Source: Hymenobacter terricola
GTDB taxonomy: Bacteria; Bacteroidota; Bacteroidia; Cytophagales; Hymenobacteraceae
Direction of reading: 5' to 3'
NCBI RefSeq assembly: GCF_017921975.2
Contig: NZ_JAGEMO020000003.1
Coordinates: 310,001 to 374,000, forward strand
Length of the DNA stretch: 64,000 nucleotides
Shown here: positions 1 to 8,956 of the stretch, one piece after another
Layout: each line of letters begins with the position of its first letter
Numbering within the stretch: position 1 is the stretch's first letter
Notes under the pieces: model-generated
Told to the model about the DNA's origin: nothing
The model's input: only the letters and a program-made list of their open reading frames with translations
The model's database searches: none
Translations under genes and position numbers: made by a program

Positions 1-1085
1 ATGTGCCCGCCCTCGCGGTTGTATTTCACGGCATTCGAGAGCAGGTTGCGCAGGAGCGTGTGCAGGAGGCTGGCGTTGGCGTGGGGCCGCACGTCGTCGC
101 CGCTCAGGTCGACGGCGAGGGAGATGTCGCGCTGCTGGCGGCGGTCGTCCAGCTCTTCGGCCACGTCGGCCACCACGTCGGAGAGGCGCACGGGCTCGTC
201 GCGCAGGTACTGCTCGTTTTCGATGTTGGCGATGAGCAGCAGGGTGCGCACGGTGTTGCGCAGGCGGTAGAGCGTGCGCTGCGATTCCACGATTTGGTGG
301 GCGTGCGGCTCGGGCAAGGTCGGGTCCTGGAGCATGTTCTCGAAGCGCGACTGCAGGATGCTGACCGGGGTCAGCAGCTCGTGGCTCACGTTGCTCATGA
401 ACTCCCGCTCCTTGGCAAACGCCGACTGCACCTGCCGCATCAGCGAGTTCAACCGGTCATCGAGCCGGCGGAAGTCAGTGGTATCGGTGTCAATGGGTTT
501 AAACTGAAAATCGGACGGCTGCCGGATGCCCCGCAGCTTGCGCACAATCAGCTCCCGCAGCGGGGCCAGCAGGTAGTGCGCAAAGGCCGCATCGGAGAGC
601 ACCGTGAGCAGCGAGGCCGCCACCAGCACCCACAGCGCCAGCCGGCGCAGCGTGCCCGTGAGCAGCTCCACGGTGTCGAGCGACGACCCAATTTCCAGCC
701 GAAAGGCCCGCTGCCCCGGCACCCCGGGCGGCCGCGCAAACGTCAGAATCCGAAAGTCTTCCACCTGCTGGTCTACCTGCCGGGGCTCTTCGGTGATGCG
801 CTCGGCGGGCAGCGGCGCCCCGGCGGGCAGCGGCGTCACGGTGATGTACTCCTGCTTGAAAATGTTGTAGTCGGCGTAGGTTTCGGCGCGCTCGCCCCGC
901 TCAAAGGCCTGCAGGCCATCGCGGGCGATGAGGGCCAGCACCCGGTGCTGCTTGTCGCGCAGGCGCTGGTCGGTGTGGGCCACGGCCACCCGCTGCACGA
1001 TGGGCGGAATCACCAGCGCCCCCAGCAGCACCAGCAGCAGCTTGGAAAGGGCGTTGGAAAGGGCAAGCTTGGCTTCTAATCTCAT
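1..1085 (-). CDS. Sensor histidine kinase, C-terminus cut by window edge
   Basis: Membrane sensor kinase of a two-component system; it autophosphorylates on His and passes phosphate to the adjacent OmpR-type regulator. About 361 residues are visible. A first TM segment spans about residues 13-30, a roughly 115-residue periplasmic part follows, and a second TM lies at about 147-165. A HAMP-like linker leads to the HisKA H-box SHELLTP with His235 (the usual SHELRTP has R in place of the second L). The ATPase domain begins before the edge, where the N-box NLLSNAVKYN is readable. The G-boxes lie outside the window. The start ATG is at 1085, downstream of the regulator gene with a 143-base gap holding a palindromic repeat. 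The stimulus is unknown. Confidence 0.93.
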   Translation of the reverse strand, partial: MRLEAKLALSNALSKLLLVLLGALVIPPIVQRVAVAHTDQRLRDKQHRVLALIARDGLQAFERGERAETYADYNIFKQEYITVTPLPAGAPLPAERITEEPRQVDQQVEDFRILTFARPPGVPGQRAFRLEIGSSLDTVELLTGTLRRLALWVLVAASLLTVLSDAAFAHYLLAPLRELIVRKLRGIRQPSDFQFKPIDTDTTDFRRLDDRLNSLMRQVQSAFAKEREFMSNVSHELLTPVSILQSRFENMLQDPTLPEPHAHQIVESQRTLYRLRNTVRTLLLIANIENEQYLRDEPVRLSDVVADVAEELDDRRQQRDISLAVDLSGDDVRPHANASLLHTLLRNLLSNAVKYNREGGH

Positions 1086-1110
1086 GCGGATTCGGAATCA
1101 AAAAACAAAA

Positions 1111-1205
1111 GAACGTCATGCTGAGCTTGCCGAAGCATCTCTACCGCAAGAGCAAATAATTACTTCAGCAGTAGAGATGCCTCGGCTTCGCTCGGCATGA
1201 CGTTC
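1111..1205. repeat. Palindromic intergenic repeat, copy 1
   Basis: Inverted repeat of about 95 bases. The left arm begins GAACGTCATGCTGAGCTTG and the right arm ends CTCGGCATGACGTTC, with CATCTCTAC and GTAGAGATG closing the inner stem. A second copy with the same arms and a different loop lies at 7090-7193. It sits between a response regulator and its kinase and could form a strong RNA hairpin within that transcript. It looks like a REP/MITE-type dispersed element. No transposase is attached. Confidence 0.85.
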
Positions 1206-1228
1206 TTCTTTCTACGTTCAACTCCCCC

Positions 1229-1909
1229 CTACTCCGCCGCCCGGTAGCCGATGCCGCGCACGGTTTCCAAAAAGTCAGCCGAGCCGAACTGGGCCAGCTT
1301 CTTGCGCACGTTTTTGATGTGCACGTCGATGTAGTTCGAGTCGGAATCGTCTTCCAGCACGTTGCCCCACAGGTGCTCGCCGAGCTGCAGGCGGGTGAGC
1401 ACCCGGCCGCGGTGCAGCAGCAGGTAGTGCAGCAGGTCGAACTCCTTTTTGGTGAGCGGCACCTCCTGGCCGCCGATGCGCACAATGCGGGCGTTGGGGT
1501 CCATGCTGAAGCCGTGGCCGAAGGTGATTTCGGGGCGCTTCAGGTTGAATTTGCGGCGCGTGATGGCCTGCATCCGGCTGGTGAGCTCCAGCAGCGAAAA
1601 CGGCTTGGGCAGGTAGTCGTCGGCGCCGAGGTCGAGGCCGCGAATCCGGTCGTCCAGCGCGCCGCGGGCGGTGAGGATGATGAACGAGGCCTCCTGGCTG
1701 TCGTTGAGGCGGGCTTCCTTGAGCAGGTCGAGGCCGTCGCCGCCGGGCAGGCCCAGGTCGAGCAGCACGAAGTCGTAGCTGCTCACGTACAGCTTCTCCG
1801 ACGCTTCGGCGTAGGTATAGGCCGAATCAACCAGGTATTGGGCCTGCAGCAAAAACTGGCGCATTTCCTGGTGCAGGCTTTTTTCGTCTTCGATGAGCAG
1901 AACGTGCAT
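1229..1909 (-). CDS. OmpR/PhoB-family response regulator
   Basis: DNA-binding response regulator of 226 residues, the normal length for the family. The receiver domain (about 1-115) shows the acidic pocket at EDE (residues 7-9), phospho-acceptor Asp51 in LLDLGLPG, and conserved Lys103 in LPKPFS. The C-terminal winged helix (about 128-223) has the typical KEFDLL and VRGIGYR motifs. It is first in a leftward operon with the kinase that follows. ATG at 1909 is the only sensible start. Targets cannot be inferred. Confidence 0.96.
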   Translation of the reverse strand: MHVLLIEDEKSLHQEMRQFLLQAQYLVDSAYTYAEASEKLYVSSYDFVLLDLGLPGGDGLDLLKEARLNDSQEASFIILTARGALDDRIRGLDLGADDYLPKPFSLLELTSRMQAITRRKFNLKRPEITFGHGFSMDPNARIVRIGGQEVPLTKKEFDLLHYLLLHRGRVLTRLQLGEHLWGNVLEDDSDSNYIDVHIKNVRKKLAQFGSADFLETVRGIGYRAAE

Positions 1910-2076
1910 GGAGGGGGTGGGAAAAGTCGATGAATGGCGTTAGTGGGTACAACATACGTCACAGCCGTCTGAACGCCGCATGAAGCGCACCCAAACCCGG
2001 CCTCCTCGCCCGGTTTACCGGATTGTGGCGTAATTTGCCCTCGCTCAAACTTTATCCCTTCTTTCCACTTTCTGCT

Positions 2077-2670
2077 ATGGCCTCACGCCTAAACACCTGG
2101 TTATTTTTATTGATTGGTTTCGCCACCTGGGCGGCAGGCCCGGCGGCGCAGGCCCAGGACCCGGCGGCCAAATCCAAAGCCAAACCCGCCGTGACGACGG
2201 TTTACCTCGTGCGCCACGCCGAAAAAGATTCGACCTCCGACCACGCCGACCCTACCCTCTCGCCCGTGGGCCTGGTGCGGGCCCAGGCCCTGCGCCAGCT
2301 GCTGGCCAAGCGCCACCCGGCCGCCCTCTTCACCACCGACACCAAGCGCAGCCGCGCCACCATCGCCCCGCTGGCCGAAGCCACCAAGCTGGAGCCCCAG
2401 GTGTACGACCCCAAGGAAACCACCGCCCTGGCCGTGCGCATTCGCAAGGAGTACGCCGGCAAGACCGTGGTAATCGTGGGGCATTCCAACACGCTCCTGC
2501 CGCTCATCGAGTCGCTGGGCAGCACCCCGCCGGTCGAGGAAATTGCCGATGATGAATACGACTACCTCTTCACGGTGCGCATCGCCGACGGCACCCTGCC
2601 CACGGTGGGCGTGCGCGGCTACGGCCCCGAGCGCAAGCTGGCCGATGCCAAAGCGCCGCGCAGCAACTAG
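2077..2670 (+). CDS. Secreted histidine phosphatase superfamily protein
   Basis: Histidine phosphatase (phosphoglycerate-mutase-like) of 197 residues. The RHAEK motif with nucleophile His47 and a second catalytic His136 in VGHSN are present. ATG at 2077 is chosen because it gives a clean signal peptide (hydrophobic about 7-20, cleavage near AQA-QD); an upstream in-frame ATG at 2023 adds an implausible leader. The enzyme probably acts in the periplasm on a phosphate ester; the substrate is unknown. It is monocistronic, divergent from the two-component pair. Confidence 0.9.
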   Translation: MASRLNTWLFLLIGFATWAAGPAAQAQDPAAKSKAKPAVTTVYLVRHAEKDSTSDHADPTLSPVGLVRAQALRQLLAKRHPAALFTTDTKRSRATIAPLAEATKLEPQVYDPKETTALAVRIRKEYAGKTVVIVGHSNTLLPLIESLGSTPPVEEIADDEYDYLFTVRIADGTLPTVGVRGYGPERKLADAKAPRSN

Positions 2671-2883
2671 GCAAGGCCGCTCCCGGCGGAGAAAAAAGTA
2701 GCACGGATGGCACGAGGTCGTACCCGGTCGGGCTCAGCCCCGTGCCGACTATTCGCAGGCCCTGGCCCGCAACGCTGGAATGACTTTCGGCCGTATCGTT
2801 CAACAACGACAGGCCAGAAATAACTGACACGGGGCCGCGCCATGCGCCCGTCCAAATGAGAAAGGCGGGCGGGCACGTACCCG

Positions 2884-3639
2884 CTAGTGGCCCAGGCTTC
2901 CGGCGGCCACCACCGGCGGCTTGCTTCTGAACGTTTCGTACAGCACCAGCGCCACCAGCAGCCCAAACAAAATCAGCGACGAGCCTTGGGTGCCAAAGCC
3001 CAGGCCGTGCTTCTCGGGCGATTTGGTGAGCAAGTCGCCAAACGTGGCTCCAAAGGGCCGCGTGAGCACAAACGCCACCCAGAACAGCAGCACCCGCGAA
3101 ATGCCGGTGAAGTAGTAGGCCAGCACCAGCACCGCCAGCAGGCTGCCAATAAGCATGGCCCCGCCCCCAAAACCCAGGCCGGAATCATCGGCCAGAAAGT
3201 CGCCCAGGGCCGTGCCCAGCGTGTTGGACACCAGGATGGCGGCCCAGTAAAACAACTCTCCGGTACGGGTCTTGATTTCGGTGACGGACAAAGATTTCTC
3301 GCGCCACCACCACAGGCCCAGCACCAGCAGCAGCAGCGACACCAGAATGAGCGAGCCCGTGGCGTAGCCCAGTGCCAGGGTGCGGTCCATGTAGTCGGAA
3401 ATGGTGGTGCCGGCTGTGCTGGTGGCCAGAATGGTGGCCCAGTACAGCGCCGGAATGTAGCGCGACACGGCCAGCTGCCCGGCCAGCACCACCACAAAAA
3501 AGCCGAGCAGGATGAGCGAACTGGTGCCGTAGCCCACTTTCATGGTTTGGGCCAGCTGGTCGCCGGCGGTTTCGCCCAGCGTGGTGGCACAAATCTTCAT
3601 TATCCAGAACAGCAGGGTGATTTGGGCAATTTTTTTCAT
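2884..3639 (-). CDS. DUF347 (COG4705-type) integral membrane protein
   Basis: Membrane protein of 251 residues built from four similar units, each with two TM helices and a conserved acidic/Thr-rich loop (TTLGETAGD, TTISDYMDR, NTLGTALGD, RPFGATFGD). This four-fold pattern is characteristic of the DUF347/COG4705 family, whose role is not settled. The repeated acidic residues inside the membrane suggest cation handling, which is inference only. ATG at 3639 precedes the first TM; an extended reading frame upstream runs through a terminator and is rejected. It is transcribed leftward, separated from the ATPase gene by that terminator. Confidence 0.85.
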   Translation of the reverse strand: MKKIAQITLLFWIMKICATTLGETAGDQLAQTMKVGYGTSSLILLGFFVVVLAGQLAVSRYIPALYWATILATSTAGTTISDYMDRTLALGYATGSLILVSLLLLVLGLWWWREKSLSVTEIKTRTGELFYWAAILVSNTLGTALGDFLADDSGLGFGGGAMLIGSLLAVLVLAYYFTGISRVLLFWVAFVLTRPFGATFGDLLTKSPEKHGLGFGTQGSSLILFGLLVALVLYETFRSKPPVVAAGSLGH

Positions 3640-3730
3640 GGGGCGCAACGACGTGAGGAATGGCAAAAGTTGCCAGACTTCCTGTTTACTTCCTGTTGCC
3701 CCGAAGGTTCGCTGCCCGATGGGACCCGCA

Positions 3731-3768
3731 AAAAAGCCCCGCGCACCTGATGGTACGCGGGGCTTTTT
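3731..3768. terminator. Rho-independent terminator downstream of the MoxR-like ATPase gene
   Basis: Perfect 13-bp stem (AAAAAGCCCCGCG paired with CGCGGGGCTTTTT) around a 12-base loop, with U-runs on both strands. It lies just after the stop of the leftward ATPase gene (3787) and before the start of the DUF347 gene (3639), so it separates the two units. Confidence 0.88.
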
Positions 3769-3786
3769 CCGCAAAAAACAGTAGCC

Positions 3787-5334
3787 CTACCGGCGGCGCT
3801 TCGGCTTTTCGTCCTCGTCGTCCTCATCGTCGTCATCCCCGAAAGTGGGCATGGTGAACATCGAGGAAAGCAAGTCCTTGAACTGCGCGCCGGCCGTGAG
3901 GCGGTTGCGCGAAATCAGGCTGTGCTCGCTCAGGCCGTGGAGCAGAAATTCCATCAGGAAGTAGGTGTGCTCGGGCGTTTCGTTGGGGTGCAGCTCGGTC
4001 ACGATGTCGCGCAGGCCGGGCACCTGGTCAAGGGCCTTGCGGTAGTCGGCCGTGCTGGCATCGTGCAGCAAGTCCAGCGTGTGGCCGTTGCCGAACCACT
4101 CCTGCACCGTTTTATAGGGCGAAGGGCGGTTTTTAAGCTTCTTGGACTTGTCGGGGTCGGGGAAGAACAGCAGGAACAGCGTACGGATGGCTTTGCCCAT
4201 CAGCTTCTCGGCCACAATGCCCGCGCCTTCCTGCTCGCCTTCGTACACCAGCTCCACCTTGCCGGTGATGGCGGGCACGGCCGAGATGAAGTCGCCCACG
4301 CGCACGTAAGTGTTGCTTTCGCCGTTCACCAGCGCCCGGCGCTCGGCCCCGGCAATCACCTGCTCGTAGGCCGAGATGGTGAGGCGGGCCGACACGCCCG
4401 ACTTGGCGTCCACGAACTCGGAGCCGCGCGCCTCCACGGCCACCTGCTCCACGAGGTCGTGGATTACCTCGTTGCTGGTCACCATGCCCTTCTGCTCGTC
4501 CTTGATGCGGGCTTCCTGCTTGGTGATGCGCTTGCCGATTTCGATGGACTTGGGGTAGTGCGTGATAATCTGGGCGTCAATCCGGTCCTTGAGCGGCGTC
4601 ACGATGCTGCCCCGGTTGGTGTAGTCCTCCGGGTTGGCGGTGAAGACGAACTGGATGTCGAGCGGCAGCCGCACCTTAAAACCGCGAATCTGAATGTCGC
4701 CCTCCTGCAAGATATTGAACAGCGACACCTGAATGCGCGCCTGCAAGTCGGGCAGCTCGTTAATCACGAAAATGCCCCGGTGCGCCCGCGGAATCAGGCC
4801 AAAGTGTATCACCCGCTCGTCGGAATACGGCAGTTTCAGCGTGGCCGCTTTGATGGGGTCGGCGTCGCCGATGAGGTCGGCTACGCTCACGTCGGGCGTG
4901 GCCAGCTTCTCGGTGTAGCGGTCGTCGCGGTGCATCCAGGCCACGGGCGTGTCGTCGCCGTGCTCGGCAATGAGGTTTTTGGCGAATACGGACAGCGGCT
5001 GGAGCGGGTCGTCGTTTAGCTCGGCCCCGGCCACCACGGGCATGTACTCGTCCAATAAATTAATCAGCAGGCGGGCAATGCGGGTTTTGGCCTGCCCGCG
5101 CAAGCCAAGCAGGTTGATGTGGTGCCCGGCCAGGATGGCGCGCTGCAGGTCGGGAATAACGGTTTCGTCGTAGCCGAAAATGCCGGGGAAAACGTCCTCT
5201 TTGAGGCGGAGCTTGCGAATGAGGTTTTCCCGCAGCTCGGCTTTCACCGTGCGGGATTTATAGCCAGACTTTTTCAGCTGGCCTAAGGTGGTGATGTGCT
5301 GCGAGTGGTTGATTGGAAGCTGGTCGTTGGCCAT
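3787..5334 (-). CDS. MoxR/magnesium-chelatase-type AAA+ ATPase
   Basis: AAA+ ATPase of 515 residues resembling the ChlI/BchI magnesium-chelatase subunit. The Walker A variant GLRGQAKT is at residues 77-84, a Walker-B-like FVINELPDL near 190, and a sensor-1-like FTANPEDYTNRG about 40 residues later. The C-terminus is highly acidic then basic (a run of D/E followed by KPKRRR). Its neighbour downstream in the transcript encodes a von Willebrand A protein. MoxR-VWA pairs typically act as chaperone or metal-insertion machines. No tetrapyrrole genes are nearby, so true chelatase function is unlikely. Confidence 0.9.
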   Translation of the reverse strand: MANDQLPINHSQHITTLGQLKKSGYKSRTVKAELRENLIRKLRLKEDVFPGIFGYDETVIPDLQRAILAGHHINLLGLRGQAKTRIARLLINLLDEYMPVVAGAELNDDPLQPLSVFAKNLIAEHGDDTPVAWMHRDDRYTEKLATPDVSVADLIGDADPIKAATLKLPYSDERVIHFGLIPRAHRGIFVINELPDLQARIQVSLFNILQEGDIQIRGFKVRLPLDIQFVFTANPEDYTNRGSIVTPLKDRIDAQIITHYPKSIEIGKRITKQEARIKDEQKGMVTSNEVIHDLVEQVAVEARGSEFVDAKSGVSARLTISAYEQVIAGAERRALVNGESNTYVRVGDFISAVPAITGKVELVYEGEQEGAGIVAEKLMGKAIRTLFLLFFPDPDKSKKLKNRPSPYKTVQEWFGNGHTLDLLHDASTADYRKALDQVPGLRDIVTELHPNETPEHTYFLMEFLLHGLSEHSLISRNRLTAGAQFKDLLSSMFTMPTFGDDDDEDDEDEKPKRRR

Positions 5335-5450
5335 GAAGGGGAATATAGGGGCAGGGCTTGTCCCTGCCCGCCGTTAGAACGATGTAATTGTAAGGACGAA
5401 AGTATCGTGCGGGTGTCACGCAAAGATTCGGGCGGGGGCAGGCCCCGCCC

Positions 5451-6557
5451 CTACAAGGTTTTACGCCGGTTTTTCTTGTAGTCTTCGAACACCAGGTGGC
5501 CCAGCCCTTTCAGGCCGGAATAGTACGCCTTGCCCTGGTTCACCTCCGTGAATTCCTCCACGAATTTCTGCAGATACGGGTCGGAGGTAATCATGAACGT
5601 GGTGATGGGGATTTTCACGCGGCGGGCGGCGGCAGCCAGGTTCAGGGTTTTGTTTACCACTTTGCGGTCGAGGCCGAAGGAGTTTTTGTAGTAGCCGCCG
5701 GGCTCTTTCAGGCAGGTGGGCTTGCCGTCGGTAATCATGAAAATCTGCTTGTTGGGCGTTTTGCGCTTGCGGAGCAGGTCCATGGCCAGCTCCAGGCCGG
5801 CCACGGTGTTGGTGTGGTAGGGGCCGACTTGCAGGTAAGGCAAGTCCTTCACCTCAATCTGCCAGGCGTCGTTGCCGAACACGATGACGTCGAGGAAATC
5901 CTTGGGGTATTTCTGCTTCACCAGCTCGGCCAGGGCCATGGCCACCTTCTTGGCCGGCGTGATGCGGTCCTCGCCGTAGAGAATCATCGAGTGCGAGATG
6001 TCAATCATCAGCACGGTGCTGGTCTGGGACTTGTGCTCGTTTTCGCGCACTTCCAGGTCGCCCTCGGTCAGCATGAAATCGTCGCCGTCCATGCCGTGGT
6101 TGAGCTGGGCATTGCGGATGGATTCGGACATCTGAATCTGCTCCAGCGAGTCGCCGAAGCGGAATTCGCGCAGGTCGGTGCTTTGCTCGTCGCCCTGGCC
6201 GGTGTGGGGCGTGCGGTGGTTGCCGGTGTTGCTCTTCTTGAGCTTGCCAAAAATCTCCTCCAGCGCCGACTTGCGGATGCCCTGCTCGGTTTTGGGCGTA
6301 ATCTTGAACGCGCCCTTTTCCTGCTCATTCTCATCGATGTAGCCCTTTTTCTTCAGGTCATCGATGAAATTGCCCATGCCGTAGTTGTCGTCGGTGAGCC
6401 CGTACTGCTTGTCGAGCTCATTGAGCCATTGCAGGGCCTCGCCCACGTCGCCGGAGGTGATGGTAACGAGCTGCATGAACAGCTTAAACAACGATTCAAA
6501 GCCCTTCTCGGGCTGGTCTTCGGGCACAAAATCGCGGAAGCGGAAGCCAACGGCCAT
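5451..6557 (-). CDS. VWA-domain protein, partner of the MoxR-like ATPase
   Basis: Protein of 368 residues with a C-terminal von Willebrand A domain. The MIDAS motif DISHS is at 186-190, followed by the expected Thr (HTNT) and Asp (MITDGKP) positions. The N-terminal half is helical and charged and contains no TM. It lies directly upstream of the ATPase gene on the same strand (gap about 115 bases), the usual MoxR-VWA arrangement in which the VWA protein binds the substrate via Mg2+. ATG at 6557 was chosen over one 30 bases upstream because the longer leader looks non-coding. Confidence 0.9.
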   Translation of the reverse strand: MAVGFRFRDFVPEDQPEKGFESLFKLFMQLVTITSGDVGEALQWLNELDKQYGLTDDNYGMGNFIDDLKKKGYIDENEQEKGAFKITPKTEQGIRKSALEEIFGKLKKSNTGNHRTPHTGQGDEQSTDLREFRFGDSLEQIQMSESIRNAQLNHGMDGDDFMLTEGDLEVRENEHKSQTSTVLMIDISHSMILYGEDRITPAKKVAMALAELVKQKYPKDFLDVIVFGNDAWQIEVKDLPYLQVGPYHTNTVAGLELAMDLLRKRKTPNKQIFMITDGKPTCLKEPGGYYKNSFGLDRKVVNKTLNLAAAARRVKIPITTFMITSDPYLQKFVEEFTEVNQGKAYYSGLKGLGHLVFEDYKKNRRKTL

Positions 6558-6670
6558 ATAATTCGGGGAACAGTTATCGGTTTGCAACTAACAATTTCCG
6601 GGCTTGCGGATACCTGTACATATCGGCCGGTTGTTGGCTTCGAAAACAACGACGGCGCGGGCAATGTTCA

Positions 6671-6795
6671 ATTGGGGTCTTGGGGACTTAGGAACCGGGG
6701 AACCTGGTTCGTCCTCGTACCCTTTCCGCTTCGGATTTAAGGTTCTGAATCTCCGAGACCCTAAGTTCCCAAGACCCTAAGCCCCAAAACCCCAC
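6671..6795. repeat. Degenerate intergenic inverted repeat
   Basis: G-rich left arm (TTGGGGTCTTGGGGACTTAG at about 6672) and a C-rich right arm (GACCCTAAGTTCCCAAGACC at about 6756) that is its near complement, repeated again as CCTAAGCCCCAA. Each arm is itself a quasi-heptameric repeat of TCTTGGG/CTTAGGG. It lies between divergent genes and ends next to the DUF427 start. Confidence 0.6.
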
Positions 6796-6797
6796 CC

Positions 6798-7079
6798 ATG
6801 AAAGCCATCTGGAACAACACCGTTGTGGCCGAGAGCGACGACACCGTAGTGGTCGAAAACAACCACTATTTCCCCGCAGATTCCATCAAAAAGGAGTTTT
6901 TTGAGGACAGCATTGCCCAAACTACCTGCCCCTGGAAAGGCCGCGCCAGCTACTATTCGTTGAAAGTAAACGGCGAGCAAAACAAAGATGCCGCCTGGTA
7001 CTACCCCGAGCCCAAAGACGCCGCCAAGGAGATAAAAAACCGCGTGGCGTTCTGGAAAGGCGTAAAAGTGGAGAAGTAA
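6798..7079 (+). CDS. DUF427 domain protein
   Basis: Small 93-residue protein covering the full DUF427 domain. Typical features are IWNNTVVAESDDT near the N-terminus, the TCPWKGRASYYS core, and a closing AAWYYPEPKDAA then VAFWKGVKVE. It is soluble, with no signal peptide. The family occurs widely in bacteria with no firmly established function. It is monocistronic; a palindromic repeat follows the stop codon. Confidence 0.93.
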   Translation: MKAIWNNTVVAESDDTVVVENNHYFPADSIKKEFFEDSIAQTTCPWKGRASYYSLKVNGEQNKDAAWYYPEPKDAAKEIKNRVAFWKGVKVEK

Positions 7080-7089
7080 AAACTCAATT

Positions 7090-7193
7090 GAACGTCATGC
7101 TGAGCTTGTCGAAGCATCTCTACCGCGTAACCAATCCTATCGATTGGATTTACTATTGCGGCAGAGATGCTTCGACAAGCTCAGCATGACGTT
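7090..7193. repeat. Palindromic intergenic repeat, copy 2
   Basis: Second copy of the element at 1111-1205. Left arm GAACGTCATGCTGAGCTTGT and right arm ending ACAAGCTCAGCATGACGTT are near-perfect complements. The loop contains a smaller palindrome (ATCCTATCGATTGGAT) and differs from copy 1. It lies directly downstream of the DUF427 stop. Confidence 0.85.
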
Positions 7194-7289
7194 TTTCTTT
7201 GACCCGATTCCTCCCCGAACTGCGCAAGAATCGGGTTTTCACCTTCAGCGCCAGGCGCGAAATTTGTAGTCAATCAGCCCCAAACCGAC

Positions 7290-8150
7290 ATGACTGACTA
7301 CGACCGCATTGCCGGCGCCCTGGCTTTTGTCCGGGCCAATTTCCAGGCCCAACCGAGCCTGGACGAAATGGCCGCCCAGGCCCACTGGAGCCCGTTTCAC
7401 TTCCAGCGCAAGTTTCAGGAATGGGCCGGCGTGACGCCCAAGAAATTTCTGCAATACCTCAGCCTCGACCACGCCAAGCGCATGCTGCGCGAGCGGGTAT
7501 CCGTAGCGGAGGCGGCCCACGAAACCGGCCTCTCCGGTACCGGCCGCCTGCACGACCTTTTCGTGACCCTGGAAGGCATGACGCCCGGCGAATACCGCCA
7601 CGGTGGGGCCGATTTGGCCCTGCAGTACAGCTTCGGAAACAGCCCATTCGGGCGTTACCTGGTTGCTTCGACGGCCAAAGGCGTCTGCAAGCTGGTGTTT
7701 GTGAACGATGAAGCGGCGGCGGTAGCGGCCCTGCATCAGGAGTGGCCGAATGCGAGGATTATGGCTACCGAAAATGCTTTCCACCTTCAGGTCGGCCGGT
7801 TTTTTGCCCGCGACTTCCCTCCCACCGAGCGGCTGCACCTGCACCTCAAGGGCACGCTATTCCAGCTCAAAATCTGGGAATCGCTGCTGCACGTTCCCGA
7901 AGGAGAATTGCGCACGTATTCGCAATTGGCCGAGGCGGCCGGGAACGGCGCGGCCGTGCGGGCGGCCGGCACCGCCATCGGGGCCAATCCGGTGGGCTAC
8001 CTCATCCCCTGCCACCGCGTCATCCGCCAGACGGGCGAGCTGGGCCAGTACCGCTGGGGCGCCACGCGCAAAGCCGCGCTGGTGGGCTGGGAAGCCGCGC
8101 ACACCGCGCCGAACCGCGCCGCACCCGTTGCCGCGGCCGCCGCTTACTAA
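7290..8150 (+). CDS. AraC-type HTH / O6-alkylguanine-DNA alkyltransferase fusion
   Basis: Bifunctional protein of 286 residues. An AraC-family double HTH occupies about 1-105. An OGT/Ada-C methyltransferase domain fills about 115-275, with acceptor Cys241 in IPCHRVI. It transfers O6-alkyl groups from guanine to itself. Unlike E. coli Ada it lacks the N-terminal zinc/Cys phosphotriester-sensing domain, so methylation sensing, if any, must be through Cys241. A flavin reductase-like gene follows 82 bases downstream. Confidence 0.93.
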   Translation: MTDYDRIAGALAFVRANFQAQPSLDEMAAQAHWSPFHFQRKFQEWAGVTPKKFLQYLSLDHAKRMLRERVSVAEAAHETGLSGTGRLHDLFVTLEGMTPGEYRHGGADLALQYSFGNSPFGRYLVASTAKGVCKLVFVNDEAAAVAALHQEWPNARIMATENAFHLQVGRFFARDFPPTERLHLHLKGTLFQLKIWESLLHVPEGELRTYSQLAEAAGNGAAVRAAGTAIGANPVGYLIPCHRVIRQTGELGQYRWGATRKAALVGWEAAHTAPNRAAPVAAAAAY

Positions 8151-8232
8151 CGGCAAGTGCGCAAGAATCGGGTGGGGCGCAGGAGCAGCAAGGGCCAATT
8201 TTGCCTGTGCAACTCCACGAAAACCCTGCCCT

Positions 8233-8916
8233 ATGCACCAGCTCAGCGAACCCGCCATTCTTTATTTCGGCACTCCCGTCGTCCTCATCAGCACGCTTAA
8301 TGAAGACGGTTCGGCCAACCTGGCTCCGATGTCCTCGGTGTTCTGGCTGGGCTGGCGCGGGGTACTGGGCCTCGCGGCCCCTTCCCAAACCACCCAGAAC
8401 CTGCTCCGAACCGGCCAGTGCGTGCTCAACCTGCCTTCGGTGGACCTGGTGGATGCCGTGAACCGCCTGGCGCTAACAACCGGCTCCGACCCGGTGCCGG
8501 CGGGTAAGCTGCACAAGGGCTACCGCACCGAGCGCAACAAATTCGGGTTAGCCGGCCTCACGCCCGTGCCGGCCGAAACCGTGGCGCCGCCGCGGGTGCA
8601 GGAGTGCCCCGTGCAGCTCGAAGCCGTGCTGGAAGCCACCCACGGCCTGGGCGAAGCCGATGACGCCATTCGCGGCCGGCTGCTTACCCTGGAAGTGCGC
8701 ATCCAGCGCGTGCATCTGGCAGAATCCATTCTGCTGGCCGGTCATCCCAACCGGGTAGACCCCGACAAGTGGCGGCCCCTCATCATGAGCTTTCAGCACT
8801 TCTACGGGCTGGGCTCGCGCATTCATGACTCCACGCTGGCACAGATTCCCGAAGCGCTTTACCGCAGCCCCGACATTGACCGCGCCCGCACGGCTATGGA
8901 GCTAATCGGCAGTTGA
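8233..8916 (+). CDS. Flavin reductase-like (FMN-binding split barrel) protein
   Basis: Protein of 227 residues resembling the flavin-reductase/FMN-binding split-barrel family. The N-terminal sheet reads VVLISTLNEDGSANLAPMSS, followed by GLAAPSQTTQNLL and CVLNLPS, as is usual in these FMN-binding proteins. ATG at 8233 begins the conserved domain; the frame is open further upstream but there overlaps the alkyltransferase gene. Cytoplasmic, no signal. It is downstream of the DNA-repair fusion gene and may be co-transcribed. Substrate not identifiable. Confidence 0.85.
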   Translation: MHQLSEPAILYFGTPVVLISTLNEDGSANLAPMSSVFWLGWRGVLGLAAPSQTTQNLLRTGQCVLNLPSVDLVDAVNRLALTTGSDPVPAGKLHKGYRTERNKFGLAGLTPVPAETVAPPRVQECPVQLEAVLEATHGLGEADDAIRGRLLTLEVRIQRVHLAESILLAGHPNRVDPDKWRPLIMSFQHFYGLGSRIHDSTLAQIPEALYRSPDIDRARTAMELIGS

Positions 8917-8956
8917 GCGTTAGGCCATATGCGCAGACTGCAACGGGCTGAAACAA

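Noticed and set aside
3787..6557. True magnesium chelatase for chlorophyll synthesis
   Set aside because: The ATPase and VWA proteins resemble ChlI/ChlD, but no tetrapyrrole genes or ChlH are present; the generic MoxR-VWA reading is preferred.
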